Assembly: GCA_036927565.1 (NCBI GenBank)
Contig: JAYESD010000008.1
Span: 117,951,498 to 118,015,497, forward strand
DNA: 64,000 nt
Direction of reading: 5' to 3'
DNA from: Tuctoria greenei
Taxonomy: Eukaryota; Streptophyta; Magnoliopsida; Poales; Poaceae
In this document: positions 42,027 through 53,177 of the stretch, piece by piece
Numbering within the stretch: position 1 is the first letter of the stretch
Layout of the letters: each line of letters starts with the position of its first letter
The notes under the pieces: generated by a model
The model's input: only the letters and a program-made list of their open reading frames with translations
Told to the model about the DNA's origin: nothing
Databases searched by the model: none
Translations under genes and position numbers: made by a program

Positions 42027-42887
42027 TTGAATGCAGTTTACACCTTTGTCGACGATGACTCCGACATCTCCGACAACGAACTTCGGAAAACCATGAACAC
42101 CATCTTTGGTGGTTCATGGGACATCACATGTCGTCGTGTCCTCAAGACCATGCGGCGGGACATGGCCTCAGTAGCTCCCACCGCCAGGGCGGAGCCGCAC
42201 CGGAAGTGGATGGACACTGCCATCACTTTCGATGTTTCGGACTGCCCTTGGAATATGATCGAAGCTGGCCAACTCCCATTGATGGTATCTCCGACCATCA
42301 ACAACATTCAACTCCACCATGTAATGGTGGACGGAGGTTTGGGGCTGAACCTCATAAGCTTCAAAGCTTTTGTCAAGCTTCAGCTCCGACCTTCGGACCT
42401 TCGCCCCTCTCGATCTTTTTCCGGAGTAGGTCCAGGGGCCATAACCATACTCGGTTCAATTACTCTCTTGGTGAACTTCGGGACCCGGGAGAATTACCGC
42501 ACTAAGAAGTTGGTCTTCGACGTGACGCAGATCAACTTACACTTCAATGCCATTTTGGGCAGGCCAGCCTTATACAAGTTCAAGGTTGTTGCTCATTATT
42601 GCTACTTGGTGTTGAAGATGCCAACACCAACTGGTGTTCTCTGGATCTGTGGAGATCACACCGCCGGAGTGACAGCTCTGAAAGAACTCCACGCGCTTGC
42701 TACAGTGCAGGAAGAAGAATCTGGAAAGGAGCAAGCTCCAAAACCTCCAAGCATTCGTCATCGAGGCTCAACCTCCGCACCTCGCGTGCAACCAAGCGGC
42801 GACACCGACATTCCTGTCAAAGTCGTCCAAATCGGTTCCGACGCTGCTCAGACAACCCGTATATCGGGAGGTCTGAATGACAAATAG
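42027..42887 (+). pseudogene. Protease region of element F
   Basis: An open run of 286 codons contains the end of gag (NTIFGGSWDITCRRVLKTMR) and the protease: CPWNMIEAGQLPLMVSPTIN, HHVMVDGGLGLNLISFKAF (active-site-like D-G-G), SGVGPGAITILGSITLLVNF and LVFDVTQINLHFNAILGRPA. It ends LNDK* as in B. This is the best preserved protease in the window. Confidence 0.8.
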
Positions 42888-42890
42888 GAA

Positions 42891-43560
42891 CTCACGCTCA
42901 TCACTTTCCTCTGGGCTAACGTCGACGTGTTTGCCTGGCAACCATCACAAATGCCTGGGATCCCTAGGGAAGTGATCGAGCATAATCTGAAGATCTATCT
43001 TGATGCTCGGCCTGTACATCAGAAGCCTCGGAAGCAATCAGTAGAGCGACAAAACTTCGTACAACAAGAAGTGAAGAAGTTGCTCGAAGCTAGATTTATC
43101 CGAGAAGTCTTCCACCCAAAATGGCTGGCAAACCCAGTCGTTGTACCCAAGGCTAGTGGGAAGCTTCGGATGTGTATCGACTACACTACACTGAATAAGG
43201 CATGTCCAAAAGATCCATTCCCACTACATAGAATAGATCAGATAGTGGATTCCACCACCGGGTGCGAATTACTGTGTTTCCTAGATGCATATTCTGGGCA
43301 CCATCAAATCAGGATGTCTAGGGAAGATGAAGAGCATACCTCCTTCATCACAGTAGATGGATTATATTGTTATACTGCCATGCCATTTGGTCTCAAGAAT
43401 GCTGCTTCAACATTTGTACGAGCTATGTACAAAACTTTTAGAGAGCTCATCAGAGACGTAGTGGAAGTGTATGTCAATGACATCGTCATCAAGATCAAGA
43501 ACAAGGAGTCATTCCTTGACACCTTGCAAGTTGTCTTCGACAAGTTGTGAGTCACTCGCA
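42891..43560 (+). pseudogene. Reverse transcriptase of element F, YVND active site
   Basis: FAWQPSQMPGIPREVIEHNL, KKLLEARFIREVFHPKWLAN, GKLRMCIDYTTLNKACPKDP, CELLCFLDAYSGHHQIRMSR, GLYCYTAMPFGLKNAAST and VEVYVNDIVIKIKNKESF. The second catalytic Asp is followed by a change: YVND instead of YVDD near 43472, which removes one of the two metal-binding Asp residues and would abolish activity. A stop at 43550 ends the run. Confidence 0.85.
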
Positions 43561-44514
43561 CGAAGCTGAACCCGGACAAGTGTGTCTTCGGGGTTAGCTC
43601 CGGAAAACTTCTTTGTTTCTTGGTGAATCACCGTGGAATAGAAGAAAATCCGGCGAAGATAAAAGCTAATAAAGACATGCGGCCACCAGCCCGCATCAAG
43701 GACGTCCAGAAGATGACTGGATATCTAGCTGCCCTTAGCCGGTTCATCTCAAGACTGGCGGAACGGGTGCTACCTTTCTTTCAAGCTATTGAGGAAGACC
43801 GGACAATTCCAATGGTCTGAAGAAGCAGAAAAGGCGTTCCAGGAGCTGAAGCAGCTCCTCACCACCCTACCAACCTTGGTAGCTCCGAACCCTGGTGAGC
43901 CACTACTGCTTTACATTTCGGCAACTGATGAAGTTTTCAGCATGGTCTTGGTTGCGGAAAGACCAGAACCATCTACAGTTCAGGAATCCAGACCCCTTTG
44001 GGAGGGTCCGGAGCTACCTGAAATCGAGTCTGGTTCCCAGCTCCCAGACCTGGATCCTCAAGGAGAGACTCTGGAGGATCCCTCTCCTTCAAATGAAGGA
44101 GTCACTGCTGGTGAGCAACAAGATCCAGACTCCTCCGGGAAGGTCCGGGTCACTTCAGAAGAAGCTCAGGGTACCCCTAAGCGGCATCCGGAGGTCCCCG
44201 AACAAGGTCTGGATCCCTTCGGGAGGGTCCGGGTAGATGAAGAGGAAGCTTCGGGCCCCTTCGGGGGGGTTCAGACGGTCCAACGCCCAGTGTACTTCAT
44301 CAGCAAAGTACTCCATGATGACAAGACTCGGTATCTGGAGGTGCATAAGCTGCTCTACGCAGTTCTTATTGCCTCTAGGAAACTCCGACACTACTTCCAA
44401 GCTCACAAGATTTCAGTGGTAACTTCTTATCCACTGCATGCGATCTTGCATAACCCCAATTCCACTGGGAACATTGCAAAGTGGGCAGCAGGAATTAGCC
44501 GAGTTCGACCTTGA
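43561..44514 (+). pseudogene. RT-RNase H connection of element F with repeat insert
   Basis: VNHRGIEENPAKIK and PPARIKDVQKMTGYLAALSR, then after a frameshift FQWSEEAEKAFQELKQLLTT and LLLYISATDEVFSMVLVAER. The insert between VLVAER and PVYFISKVLHD is about 110 residues (43960-44285) and carries DPDSSGKVRVTSEEAQG and DPFGRVRVDEEEASG, the same unit as in element B. Then EVHKLLYAVLIASRKLRHYF and a frameshift at 44495. Confidence 0.8.
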
Positions 44515-45064
44515 ATTTGTTCCAAGACAAGCAATCAAGAGTCAAGCACTGGCGGACTTCCTGGCGGAATGGACCCCCTCTCCATCAAATCCTTGGGGCC
44601 CTAGTGAGCAGAAGTCGGAACCCAAGGTTTCGGTCTTCACTGAGCCTCACTGGACTCTCTACTTTGATGGCTCCGTGCAGAAGTAGGGGGCCGAAGCTGG
44701 AGTCCTTCTCCTCGCTCCGACCGGGGAGAAGGTTAAATACATGGTGCACCTTGACTTCAAGACGACCAACAACATGGCGGAGTATGAAGCACTAATTTAT
44801 GGAGTCAAGGTGGCACTATCATATGGTGTCAAGCAGTTGCTGGTAAAGGGTGATTCACAACTTGTTGTAAAACAAGTAAAAGGTGAATGTTGCTGCAACA
44901 ACCCTCAACTAGCTGCACACCTACTTGAGGTCTAGAAGCTTCAGAAGGACTTCGACGTCCTGGATCTTTGCCATGTCCAGTGTCTCAACAACGCTGAAGC
45001 TGACGAACTCTCGACGAAAGCTTCAACTGGGGCTCCGGCTCCCGATGGAACATTCGTTTGGAGG
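44515..45064 (+). pseudogene. Second RNase H domain of element F
   Basis: LAEFDLEFVPRQAIKSQALA, LYFDGSVQK with a stop at 44685, GVLLLAPTGEKVKYMVHLD, TNNMAEYEALIYGVKVALSY, LVKGDSQLVVKQVKGECCCN, a stop at 44934, and NNAEADELSTKASTGAP. Catalytic-type acidic residues are retained (FDGS, AEYEA, GDSQ, EADEL) but two nonsense codons split the domain. Confidence 0.8.
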
Positions 45065-46476
45065 TTGTCTAAACCTACAGCTCAGCCTGCCGAACTGAGC
45101 GAAGGGGGCGAGACCAGCACCTCGAAGCTGGCAGTCCTGATGGCCCTGTTACCATGGCGTCCATCAAGGGTCGTAGGTGCTGCAGGAAGTTCCGAGCAAC
45201 CCAGCACGCAAGACTCAAATCCTCAAGCTAGTTCTGATGCATGGATCTCGGAGATCTGGAGCTACTTGAAAGACAATTTCCTTCCTGAAGATAATGTATC
45301 TGCTCACCGGATAGTCAGATTGGCTAAAAGATACACATTGGTAGAAGGCAATCTCTACTGGCGTGGTGCCAACGGCATCCTAATGTGGTGCATTACAAGG
45401 GAAGAAGGTTGCGAGCTCCTTACAGAAATCCATGGAGGCGAGTGTGGGAACCACATGTCTTCCCGCACGCTGGTTGGTAAAGCCTTCCTGCATGGCTTCT
45501 ACTGGCCTACAGCGCTCGAGGATGCAACTGAGCTAGTGAAGAAATGCGAAGCATGCCAGTTCCATGCAAAGCAAATTCACACACCAGCTCAACCTCTACA
45601 AATGATACCTCCTACATGGACTTTCGCTGTGTTGGGGATGGATATCTTGGGACCTTTCACAAGAGTCGTCGGAGGTTACAAGTTCCTGTATGTTGTCATT
45701 GACAAATTCACCAAATGGCCGGAAGCAACTCCAGTTGTGACAATAAACAAGCAATCAACTATCAACTTCTTGCAGTCCATCGTATGCAGATTTGGAGTCC
45801 CAAACAAAATCATAATTGATAATGGGACCCAGTTCACAAGCTCTACATTCCAAGGATATTGCGAAGACCTCGACATCCAAGTCAGCTACGCTTACGTAGC
45901 TCACCTGGCAAGCAATGGCCAGGCCGAGAGAGCAAATGCAGAAATCCAAAAAGGACTCAAGACGCGCACATATGAGCGCCTGAGAAAACATGGAGCCAAC
46001 TGGATCGAAGAGCTTCCGCCCACATTGTGGGCCAACAGGACAACTCAAAACCGGTCAACTGGAGAGACACCCTTCTTCCTTGTGTACAGAGCTGAAGCAG
46101 TCCTTCCTCCAAAAATAACCTTGGGGTCGCTCCGCGTTCGGACCTTCGACGATGCCATGCAGGACCAGCTCCAGCGTGAAGACCTTGACCTCCTTGAAGA
46201 GGGAAGGTGCCGAGCAGCTATTCGGAAAGCCCGATACCGCCAAGCTCTTCGGCGCTATCACCACGGCATGTTCACAGCCGACAGCTCGAGGAAGGCGATC
46301 TGGTGCTACGGAGAATACAATCCAGAGAAGGGTTAAAGAAACTTTCCCCCAGCTGGGAAGGACCTTTCCGAGTGATCAAAGTATCCCATCCCGAATGCAT
46401 TTGCTTGGCAAATGAGGATGGGACACCTCTCCCAAATCCTTAGAACATTGAGCACCTCCGTAAGTTCTACGCTTAA
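45065..46476 (+). pseudogene. Integrase of element F, nearly intact
   Basis: Open for 423 codons. Linker, then RIVRLAKRYTLVEGNLYWRG, the zinc domain HGGECGNHMSSRTLV and KKCEACQFHAKQ, the core with D (LGMDILGPFTRVVGGYKFLY), D (NKIIIDNGTQFTSSTFQGY) and E (SNGQAERANAEIQKGLK), and the C-terminal IRKARYRQALRRYHH. A one-base shift near 46255 moves the tail to another frame (LVLRRIQSREGLKKLSPSWE, FRVIKVSHPECICLANEDG, then a stop and NIEHLRKFYA at 46476). It is the best preserved integrase in the family here. Confidence 0.88.
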
Positions 46477-47795
46477 TGTCACGGATGTGAGTCTGTAATT
46501 ACATGTGATATATGTTATAGAGTCATTGTACAGATTCGGGTAGCTCCTCCGAGAGGGCAGCCGGACCTACCCAGTTAGGTCCGCAACGTCCATGCAACAC
46601 TTGTCATAGTCTTAGAACTAAAGGTGTAGCTAGCTACCTTGGTTCAAACGGGAAACGAAACACACTTAGCCTGGTTCCGTACCCTAAGAGTGTACTTGTT
46701 TTCCCTGTACCCCGGACCTATAATGAAAGACATCATTGTGTGAAAACAGACTCCACGTGCATTTACTTTGTACCGGCTCAATATTTTTTATTTTTATCTT
46801 TCTTGTCTATAACAAAGCTGTTCACTTCTTAATAAACTTTAGCTCGACCAGTTCATGTACAATTCGAGCTGCATCGTCTACTCTTCCGGGTCCAAACATT
46901 GTTAATGGTCTACTCGTCTGAATGCCGCCAAGCCAATCTAGGGCCGGAGTGTGCTATCGACTTAGCCTGGTCATGCACCCCAAATACACCACTCTACCTA
47001 CACCCCGGCGGGACGAAGTAAGGCGAGTCCAGAAACGATCGGACTTGAAGGAAACAAGGCAGTGCACTTGATTGTATTCAGAATTGTGTTCGACCTAAAA
47101 CTTTCTCGGGAATAGTAAGTCGCAGTTGAGTTATAGATAGGAAATGGATTTTACTATTTTTCTTGGCTTCAGTGTGCAGGAAAAATAAAGGTTCCATGAT
47201 GATGGTGGATAAAGCAAGAGCTACCAAAGCTCCGACACCCCCCAAGATGCTCTGCTGTCGATGTTCCAAACATTGATAGAAAATATTGCCGGAGCTACAA
47301 AGTTCTGGCAGATCCAGGGGGCTAGCCGTCAATGTAAACAAAAGATGGTGGGAAGACTCTACAGTGGAGTCTGTTGTCGATACACCGCATGTTGACAGAG
47401 ATCACTGCCGGAGCTACCAAGCTTCGACACCCCAAAGGACTAACCATCGATGCTCTACGCGTTGATGGAGACTATTGTCGGAGCTACTAAGCTCCGACGA
47501 TGGTCAATGCTGGAGCCACTAAGCTCCGACAACCTCAGCGGGCCCCCACTATCAAAGACTTTGGACCTACGTTCTACAAGTTCGAAGCACGCAAGTCTTC
47601 AACAACTGTTACATCCTCTTGGTACATGTTCACAATCAAATTGTATACATCTACCAGGAGGCCAAGTGATACAAAGGTGTTGAAGACAAAAAATGGAATT
47701 CATAAAAACTTGGATTTCATTCATCTGGAGGCAAGAGGTTATAAAATTGGAGAAAAAGAAGAGAGGATACAAGTGGGAGCTACAAAGAGATGGTC
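46477..47795 (+). other. Noncoding 3' region of element F with CCGGAGCTAC repeats
   Basis: Equivalent to 18245-19563 in B. No gene. The degenerate CCGGAGCTACNAAGCTCCGACA unit recurs between 47215 and 47540. TATTTTTTATTTTT-type T-rich sequence lies near 46785. Confidence 0.6.
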
Positions 47796-48115
47796 CTAGA
47801 CCCTATGGAAGAACGAGGCGACCTTCTGGGCAACCTCCAATACGCTGGCTTGGGCAGCTTCTCCCTCTCTGTCGATGGGGCCTTCAAGCACCAGGTCCAG
47901 GGGGAATTGAGGGTACCGGCTTGTGTAGCACATCAGCACGAATTCTGCGACGTTCTTTGCAAGGGATTGTCCCTCGGTTTCCAGCTGGTCCGTGATGACA
48001 TCGCCCATCTTGGTGAGCTTGTTGCCTGCCGAACTCAACGCCTGCAACGCCTGGTCCAGCTCCGGATCATCCGGGCGCATGGGACTAAAACCCATTGGTG
48101 TCATCGCGTCGTTGG

Positions 48116-48652
48116 GCAAAAAAATCAGGACCAAAAAAACCGAGACCGAAAAGACCAAAATATCGGGTATCGGGTACCTATTTGGGTACCAAATCTAAAT
48201 AACCGATATATTAATTTCGAATTCGGGTATCACTCTCAGGTACCCAAAATAACCGAATAACCGAACAATAAAATCTCTAGTTAAATTACGATCTATGAAT
48301 CCTAAACAATATGAATTCCGATATTTAATTTTGAGTTTTGATATGTGAAATAATTAGATTAAAATATTTATTTATGATGCATCGTTAATGAACTAATAAT
48401 TTATTGTCTTTTGAGATTAAATTTACAAATTATATTAAACTTATATTGATTGTTGAGAGCATAAAATAAGAATAATGTACAATTCGGGTATTTTGGGTAA
48501 GACCGAAGACCGAACTGAAATTTAGGTACCCAAAAATTTTGGGTATCTAATATTTGTATAACATTTCGGGTAGTGATTTTCAAAAACCAAAATTAAAAAA
48601 GACTGAAATAACTGAACCAAATTTAACGGGTAGACCGAACGCCCACCCCTAC
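48116..48652. mobile_element. Short AT-rich insertion in the antisense gene (hAT-like, uncertain)
   Basis: In B the sequence runs CGTCGTTGGCCTTGCCCAGGAAGTCC without a break. In F, about 537 bp intervene between CGTCGTTGG and CAGGAAGTCC. The insert is rich in TTCGGGTA/TACCCGAA and ACCGAA words on both strands and ends CGCCCACCCCTACC, like the GGTAGGGGTGGGC ends of some plant hAT non-autonomous elements. The left terminus is not well matched and no duplication is visible. Confidence 0.5.
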
Positions 48653-49814
48653 CAGGAAGTCCCAAACTTGTTGGGACTCCACAGCCCTCGAGCCTCGCAT
48701 CTCCTCCAAGGATCTTCTGGTCGCCGCAAGCTTCGAATTCTCCCGGGTAAGACGCTCTATCTCTTTGGCATTCTGCTAAATCTTTTCAGCAACCTGCCTT
48801 TTGAGTTTGCTGAGCTCTTCCTCCCGGAGGTGGATCTCGTTCCGGCGGTTAACTAGGTCCTTATCTCGGTCCAGCACCTTCTTCTCCCTGGCAGCAACGT
48901 CATTCTCCCTCCTGTGGAGGTCTTGTCCTTGCTGTCAGGCCTTCTTATCCTCTTTCTCGCAGCACTCATCCAACTTCTTGGTGCGCTCCGCGAGACTCTG
49001 GTCACCCAGAGTCAGCCTTTGAGTAAGCTCTTCCTCCCTCTTCACGAGGTCATCCCGCAGCTCCAGGAGTTTCTGCTCTTCATCCTTGAGCTTTTTCTCC
49101 CACTCCTCAAGGGCCTCTCGGCGCTTGACAAGGCTGTCGTGGATAGCGCTGAGCTTCTCCCCGCGATCATTCGCTGCGTTATTGGCAGCTATGGCATGTT
49201 CATGGATGGCCTGGGACTGGTTGTCGAGGGATCGCACCATGCTTTCCCTCTCGTCCAGCAGCTTACCACAGTACTCCAACCGGACCTTCTCCTTCTTCAC
49301 CCACTCCTTGTCGTCATCCAGCCTCGACTGCGCCAGCTTGGTCTCGAATTGGAGCTAGTTGCGCCACCTCCTAAGAGTTTGGCGCTCCTCCTCGAGGGCC
49401 TTGCTGTCAAGGTAGAAAGCTAGTTGGACCTGACGAAGACTGGAGCAGGCATTGTCGATAGACAACGACAGAGGGATCGGCTCCGGACCGTCCGGGGTCA
49501 TCTCCGCTGGTTCCAGTGGGTTCTCCGTGACAAAAATCGGATCCCACTCTACAAGAGCGGTCCCCTGAGCTTCCATGGCACTAGGGCCGCCCTCGGGGAT
49601 AGCCTCGGCCGCCGCCGAGGAAGGTCCTGCTACAGATGTTTTGACCTACGGAGTTGGCTCCGAAGGTCCCGCCGCCAGGTCATCAACAACTGGCCCCTCA
49701 GGCAGGGGGCTAGCAGCTTCATCTTGCCACCCTGGCTCAGGCGCGGGCACCTCCAGGACCACTGCCTCTGGGGCAGGCATTAAAGATTATGCCGGGGCTG
49801 AAGCCACTTCTGGC

Positions 49815-50075
49815 TCTTACGCTGGCGCCTCCTCCACTACCAGCTCAGGCGCTCGTGCTTCAACCATCATGGGTTCAGGCGCCGGTACTTCTGTAGCAAC
49901 CGGCTCAGGCGCCGGAACTTCTTCGATGACCGGCTCGGGCACTGGAACTTCATCAACTACCGGCTCTACCGCTGGGGCCTCATCAACCACCGACTCTACT
50001 GCCGGGGCTTCAACAACATCCGGCTCTTGCGCCAGAATCGCAGCTACCTCCAGCTCTAAGGCCGGAGCGTCCACC
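49815..50075 (-). repeat. 30-bp coding minisatellite in the antisense gene of F
   Basis: About eight units encode EPVVDEVPAP-like decapeptides (EPDVVEAPAV, EPVVDEVPVP, EPVIEEVPAP, EPVATEVPAP, EPMMVEARAP). Fewer units than B, same period. Confidence 0.75.
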
Positions 50076-50327
50076 ATCTCAGCATCCAAACCCGGAGCTT
50101 CAACCTCTAGGGCTGGTGCCGCTAGTACATCTTCATTCCCGTGGTCCGGCGCTACCACAGGAGCTTCTGGGGATGAGTCGAGGTCCAAGACCACGACAGC
50201 CGGCGCCGGAGCTGCCGCAGCCTCAGCCACCTCTTGGGGTGGCGCTGGAATTGGAGCCGGAGCTTCCGCCTACACAGCCTCAGCTACTGCTGCAGGAACC
50301 GGACATTCAGCCCCTTTCTTGGGCACT

Positions 50328-50404
50328 CTATGGGTGAAGGACGAAGAAACTCAAAACACAGTTACAACAAAAAGCAATCAATTGAGGTAAAAAATCAAAC
50401 TTAC
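50328..50404 (-). other. 77-bp intron in the antisense gene of F
   Basis: CTTCCAAG|GTAAGT donor and CACCCATAG|AGTGCCC acceptor on the minus strand; removing it joins S-L-P-R to V-P-K-K in frame. The branch region is T-rich. Confidence 0.82.
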
Positions 50405-51849
50405 CTTGGAAGGCTTCCGCTCCAGCTAGCGCGGAACCTCTTCCCCGGACGCTCGGTGCCGGACCCTGTCGCCCCTGGCGTGCTAGCTCTGGAAGGTTCA
50501 CCGGAGCTTGCTGCTACTGTCGGTGTCATCTTGGTTGAGGTCCCCCACGACCGGGAAGGACCTCCGGACCCAGAGCCCTCAGCTGGCCCTAGTACTAGAG
50601 CTGCATGGCCGGAGCTAACACCCCGGAGAGATGACGATGCTGGAGTGGTTGCCGCCGTTGAAGACCTTCCCCTCCAGGGAGAAGGAGCCGTCGTGGAAGG
50701 AGCAGGTCTGAGGGACCTCCCGTCAGCATGCTTCAACTTCCTCTTGCGGCTCAAGGGCTCAGCCAACTCCTTGCCCTTGCCTACGACTTTGGTTCTTGGC
50801 TTTGGGGTGGGAACAGAGCCGCCTTCAGAAGCTCCGGGGATTGCCGCCCCGGAGGTTGATCGCCTCTCCACCAGGCCCAAGTTGTCCAACAGTGGCATCT
50901 TACTCCGGAGCTCTCTACACTCCTCTAGAATCATATTCAGAGGCAGGAAGGCCACCGGTGGAGACACGTCGCCAGGACCGATGTTCCCAGGCTGAAACTT
51001 CTTGAGATGGGTCTTCAAGGCTTCACCGGCCAAGTTAGTGTCCAAGCCGAGTTCAATGCGATTGGTATCCATCTCACTGTTGAAGGCCCAGGCAGGCCAG
51101 CTCCTATCCCTCAGTGGGGCCCACCTGTTCGTCAAGAAGTTGCGAAAGACCATCTGCAGGGTCACCCCACCCTTGACACATTCTTGGATTCTGTCCAGGA
51201 TGGGCTTGTACTCCCTTGACAGCGTCGGCATGTCACTCCAAGTGTCAGTGTCGACGCGAGGAAGGCCTTCAGGCAGCTCCAGCCTCTCGTATCCCTCGAA
51301 GGTGATGACCACCCAGTCTTTCTTCAAGCCGTCCCACTTACCAGAAGGGAAGGACCTGAAGTACTTGAGGGGAGAGTTTTTCCGCTTCATGAAGTAGAAG
51401 AAGCCGATAAACTCATCACTCTTCCCGGTCGGGTGGACAGTGAAGAAGGTCCGGAACAACTCCACACAAGGGGGCACGCCCGCCCACATCTCGCAAAAGT
51501 GGACAAAAGTCGCCACCAGCAAGATTGAGTGGGGGCCCAGATGGTGGAGTTGCAGACCATAGAAATTTAGCAGGATCACAAAGAAGGTGGAGAAAGGCGG
51601 GATCAAACCCGCCATGGCGTACCCAAGGAAGTACATCATATCTTCGGCTCGCTTCTTCTCAAAGGGAAGCTCGCCACAGCGAATGTCATTGTCGAAGGAG
51701 TCACTGGACCATCCCATGTAGGTCCAGACCCTGGACAACTCCTTCATGCTCCCAATGCGGCTCGTGAGGAGTCCCAACTTCATCACGACACAGCGTGGCA
51801 ACAGAGGAAAAGCAAGAGAATGTTTGGAGGATTTTAGCGCAAAGTTCAA

Positions 51850-52300
51850 ATGAAGGCGTAAAGAATCCCCAAACGGTGCGCGCTTTCCTTCTTAAGTAAG
51901 CCCCCGCAACGCTTGGATGGAAACCGCAGAGGAGCTGATGATACAATTCAAAAACTTCACCCTACCAATGAGAAGGGGGCCCGGGGCCACCCCGACGATC
52001 AAGTCGAGGTCCTTACCCCAGGCGAACGGTTGTCATCATGAAAGGCGGGAATCCCTAAGGCGGCGGCCTGACAGGGCGCGCGGAATCGATACGGTTTTCG
52101 TATCGGGAACCGGCGACCTTCAATTGCGTGAGATCCGCACACTCAGATCTCACCTGCCACATCCTAGATATGCCACGCGGCGTTGGTTTAACTGCGAACT
52201 ACCGCCAATGGCACATCTGAAGACCCTTGAAGACACAACTCGAAAACCGAAGGATGGACCCACCTCCAGCAGAACGACTTCATCCAAAAGGTCTCTCCCA
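51850..52300 (-). promoter_or_regulatory. Upstream region of the antisense gene in F
   Basis: Noncoding. It keeps the two hairpins of B: CGATACG-GTTTT-CGTATCG (near 52088-52106) and GTGAGATC...AGATCTCAC (near 52128-52154). No other signal seen. Confidence 0.45.
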
Positions 52301-52321
52301 GAGGTGGGCCCAAGGGGCCAC
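52301..52321 (+). other. Polypurine tract region of element F
   Basis: AGGTGGGCCCAAGGGGCCAC directly before the 3' LTR start at 52322. Confidence 0.6.
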
Positions 52322-53172
52322 TGTCGGTACCCTACGTACCGTATACCCCTTGGGACTACAAAAAGACCAAAGGAACTTCACTTGTCTGAGTTGAAGACCT
52401 GCGAAGACCCCACGTGTCATATGGGACCAGACCTGCCTCCCATCTATGGTTAGTCCTGGTGCTGCCACGTGTATACAGCAACCAGACCTACATCCCACAC
52501 ACAGGATAGATCTGGGCTAAACACTTGTGCGGCACCCTTGGACCTAACCCCCGACAGAGGGAAGCTCCAGAACCGACACGTGTACACCTACTCTGGACCG
52601 ACCCGTCCCAGACGGAAAGCTCCAATGCTGCCATGTGTCCAACCGTCAGACCTTCAGCCTCAACAATCAGACTGGTGGACCCCCAACGGCTCGGACCTTC
52701 AAGGGGCAATCAAAGACTTCAAGACCCGATTAAGTGTCATTAATACCATATTAATGACACACTATCGGAAGGCTCTTAATACCAATAACGGCACTGTCAA
52801 GGCCCGTTACCACGCTATTAAGGGTAATTAACCTCATTAATTGTGTATTAAGCATCAATAACCGCCAGGGCCACATGTCGGGCCAGGCTAACGGTGTAAC
52901 GACCAGTCCTTGTACTATAAAAGGACTTGTCGACGATACACAAGGGACAACTCTTTGAACTCTGAGACCTCTCCCATACACATCTTTGATACCCAATACA
53001 ACAACTACACACCCTGTGGAGTAGGGTATTACGCTCAGGCGGCCCAAACCACGTAAATCCTTGTGTCTATTTGCCATCATCTTTTGAATCTCTGCGCGCC
53101 CAATACTGAACTACAAATTCTGCGGGCTACCAATGGTAGTACCGGGAGAACTGCCGGAACCAAACTCTGACA
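52322..53172 (+). repeat. 3' LTR of element F (851 bp)
   Basis: Starts TGTCGGTACCCTACGTACC, ends CCAAACTCTGACA, then CATTC duplication. The TATAAAAG box (52916-52923) is present, unlike the 5' copy. In the first about 120 bp the six differences from the 5' LTR are all transitions. Confidence 0.93.
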
Positions 53173-53177
53173 CATTC

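Larger units (their letters stand above)
47796..51849 (-). pseudogene. Antisense gene of element F (exon 1 intact, exon 2 broken)
   Basis: Exon 1 (51849-50405) is open for about 480 codons from MNFALKSSKHSLAFP, with an alternative in-frame Met at MKLGLLTSRIGSMKEL. The PF04195-type domain has DIRCGELPFEKKRAEDMMYF, AMAGLIPPFSTFF, FYGLQLHHLGPHSILLVATF, VHFCEMWAGVPPCVELFRTF, FYFMKRKNSPLKYFRSFPSG and MVFRNFLTNRWAPLRDRSW. A basic nuclear-signal-like RKRKLKHADGR and a Ser/Pro/Gly tail end at SWSGSLPR. A 77-bp intron follows, then exon 2 with the 10-residue repeats (49815-50075), MEAQGTALVEWDPIFVTENP, a TAG at 49355, a coiled coil (KEWVKKEKVRLEYCGKLLDE to KKLDECCEKEDKKA), more coiled coil cut by an insertion at 48116-48652, and VASFFHRV at 47796. 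Function unknown. Confidence 0.85.
39628..53172 (+). mobile_element. Ty3-gypsy element F (full length, B family) inserted in element D
   Basis: Complete structure with LTRs 39628-40457 and 52322-53172 and a perfect 5-bp duplication CATTC (39623-39627 and 53173-53177). Removal restores the RT-RNase H reading of D (TLPF to EIMCDASDF). Order: gag, PR, RT, RNase H, integrase, antisense gene, 3' LTR, total 13.5 kb. Stops, frameshifts, an altered RT box (YVND) and an internal insertion in the antisense gene mark it as inactive. Confidence 0.95.

Noticed and set aside
49424..50390. 271-codon plus-strand frame rich in Gly/Ala/Thr/Ser
   Set aside because: It is the shadow of the 30-bp repeat in antisense exon 2. 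Repeats whose length is a multiple of three give open frames on both strands.
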